Source: Gemmatimonadota bacterium (lineage in GTDB: Bacteria; GCA-2686955). Taken from it: DNA of 6,182 nucleotides. The notes beneath the pieces are model-generated. The model was not told the DNA's origin. It saw nothing but the letters and a program-made list of their open reading frames with translations, and made no database searches. Position 1 is the first letter of the stretch, and every line of letters starts with the position of its first letter. The translations under genes and the position numbers were made by a program. Location: contig JALXCG010000381.1 of assembly GCA_026991065.1 (NCBI GenBank), forward strand, positions 1 through 6,182, in the 5' to 3' direction. Below are positions 6,062 to 6,182 of this stretch, piece after piece.

Positions 6062-6182
6062 TCAGATCTCTACCCAGGGAAAGAACTCTTCGGCCACAGC
6101 TTCCAGATGAGACCGTATATCCCTGGCGCAGGTCATCGACAGGACCTCTTTGGTGATCGCCCGGGCATCGGTCATGCTCACC
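6062..6182 (-). CDS. C-terminal end of an unidentified protein (runs off right edge)
   Basis: An open minus-strand frame enters from the right edge and ends at the TGA 6064-6062, giving 40 visible residues. They contain two helical-looking stretches (DARAITKEVL, then SHLEAVAEEFFPWVEI at the end). An ATG at 6175 could in principle start a 37-residue protein, but GGTGAG would abut it with almost no spacing, so a longer gene entering from outside is more likely. The tail is too short to assign. Its same-strand position 29 nt before the HD-domain gene, whose Shine-Dalgarno lies in the gap, suggests one operon. Confidence 0.5.
   Translation of the reverse strand, partial: VSMTDARAITKEVLSMTCARDIRSHLEAVAEEFFPWVEI

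Noticed and set aside
1-6182. Mobile elements, CRISPR arrays, tRNA or rRNA genes, att sites
   Set aside because: No transposase or integrase motifs, spaced direct repeats, or tRNA-like sequences were seen on either strand. Base composition appears even across the window.

Overview
The window looks like chromosomal DNA from a GC-rich bacterium. Coding density is high, intergenic gaps are short, and there is no sign of phage, insertion sequences, CRISPR, tRNA or rRNA. The PyrE wording (LASGRRSDYYVDCRRTTFHP) and the neighbour set recall Deltaproteobacteria-like or uncultured Gram-negative lineages, but the phylum cannot be fixed from this sequence alone. No gene-free stretch exceeds 300 bases.

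Layout from the left. Positions 1-910 (minus) hold the N-terminal half of a ComEC/Rec2 DNA-uptake channel that runs off the left edge. Positions 999-1301 (minus) encode a 100-residue single-pass membrane protein of unknown function. A 136-bp divergent region (1302-1437) separates it from pyrE (1438-1998, plus), which encodes orotate phosphoribosyltransferase. pyrE converges on the next gene, and the two stop codons are separated by only 5 bp.

Positions 2004-6182 form one minus-strand gene series. In transcription order it contains: the C-terminus of an unidentified protein (6062-6182), an HD-domain phosphohydrolase-like protein (5409-6032), a 104-nt leader with several potential stem-loops, metK (S-adenosylmethionine synthetase, 4150-5304), a small SxtJ-like membrane protein (3750-4115), and a large NodU/CmcH/TobZ-family O-carbamoyltransferase (2004-3740). 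The gaps of 34 nt (metK to sxtJ-like) and 9 nt (sxtJ-like to carbamoyltransferase) suggest cotranscription of the last three genes.

Working picture: pyrE, metK and comEC are housekeeping genes. The most interesting part is the two-gene cassette of a short SxtJ-like membrane protein plus a soluble carbamoyltransferase, placed downstream of metK. The acceptor of the carbamoyl group is unknown; the membrane partner suggests that it lies at or near the cytoplasmic membrane. The metK leader, with competing hairpins around its ribosome binding site, is a second point of interest. I see no clear evidence of a wholly new multi-gene system, and the carbamoylation cassette is the best candidate for undescribed biology.
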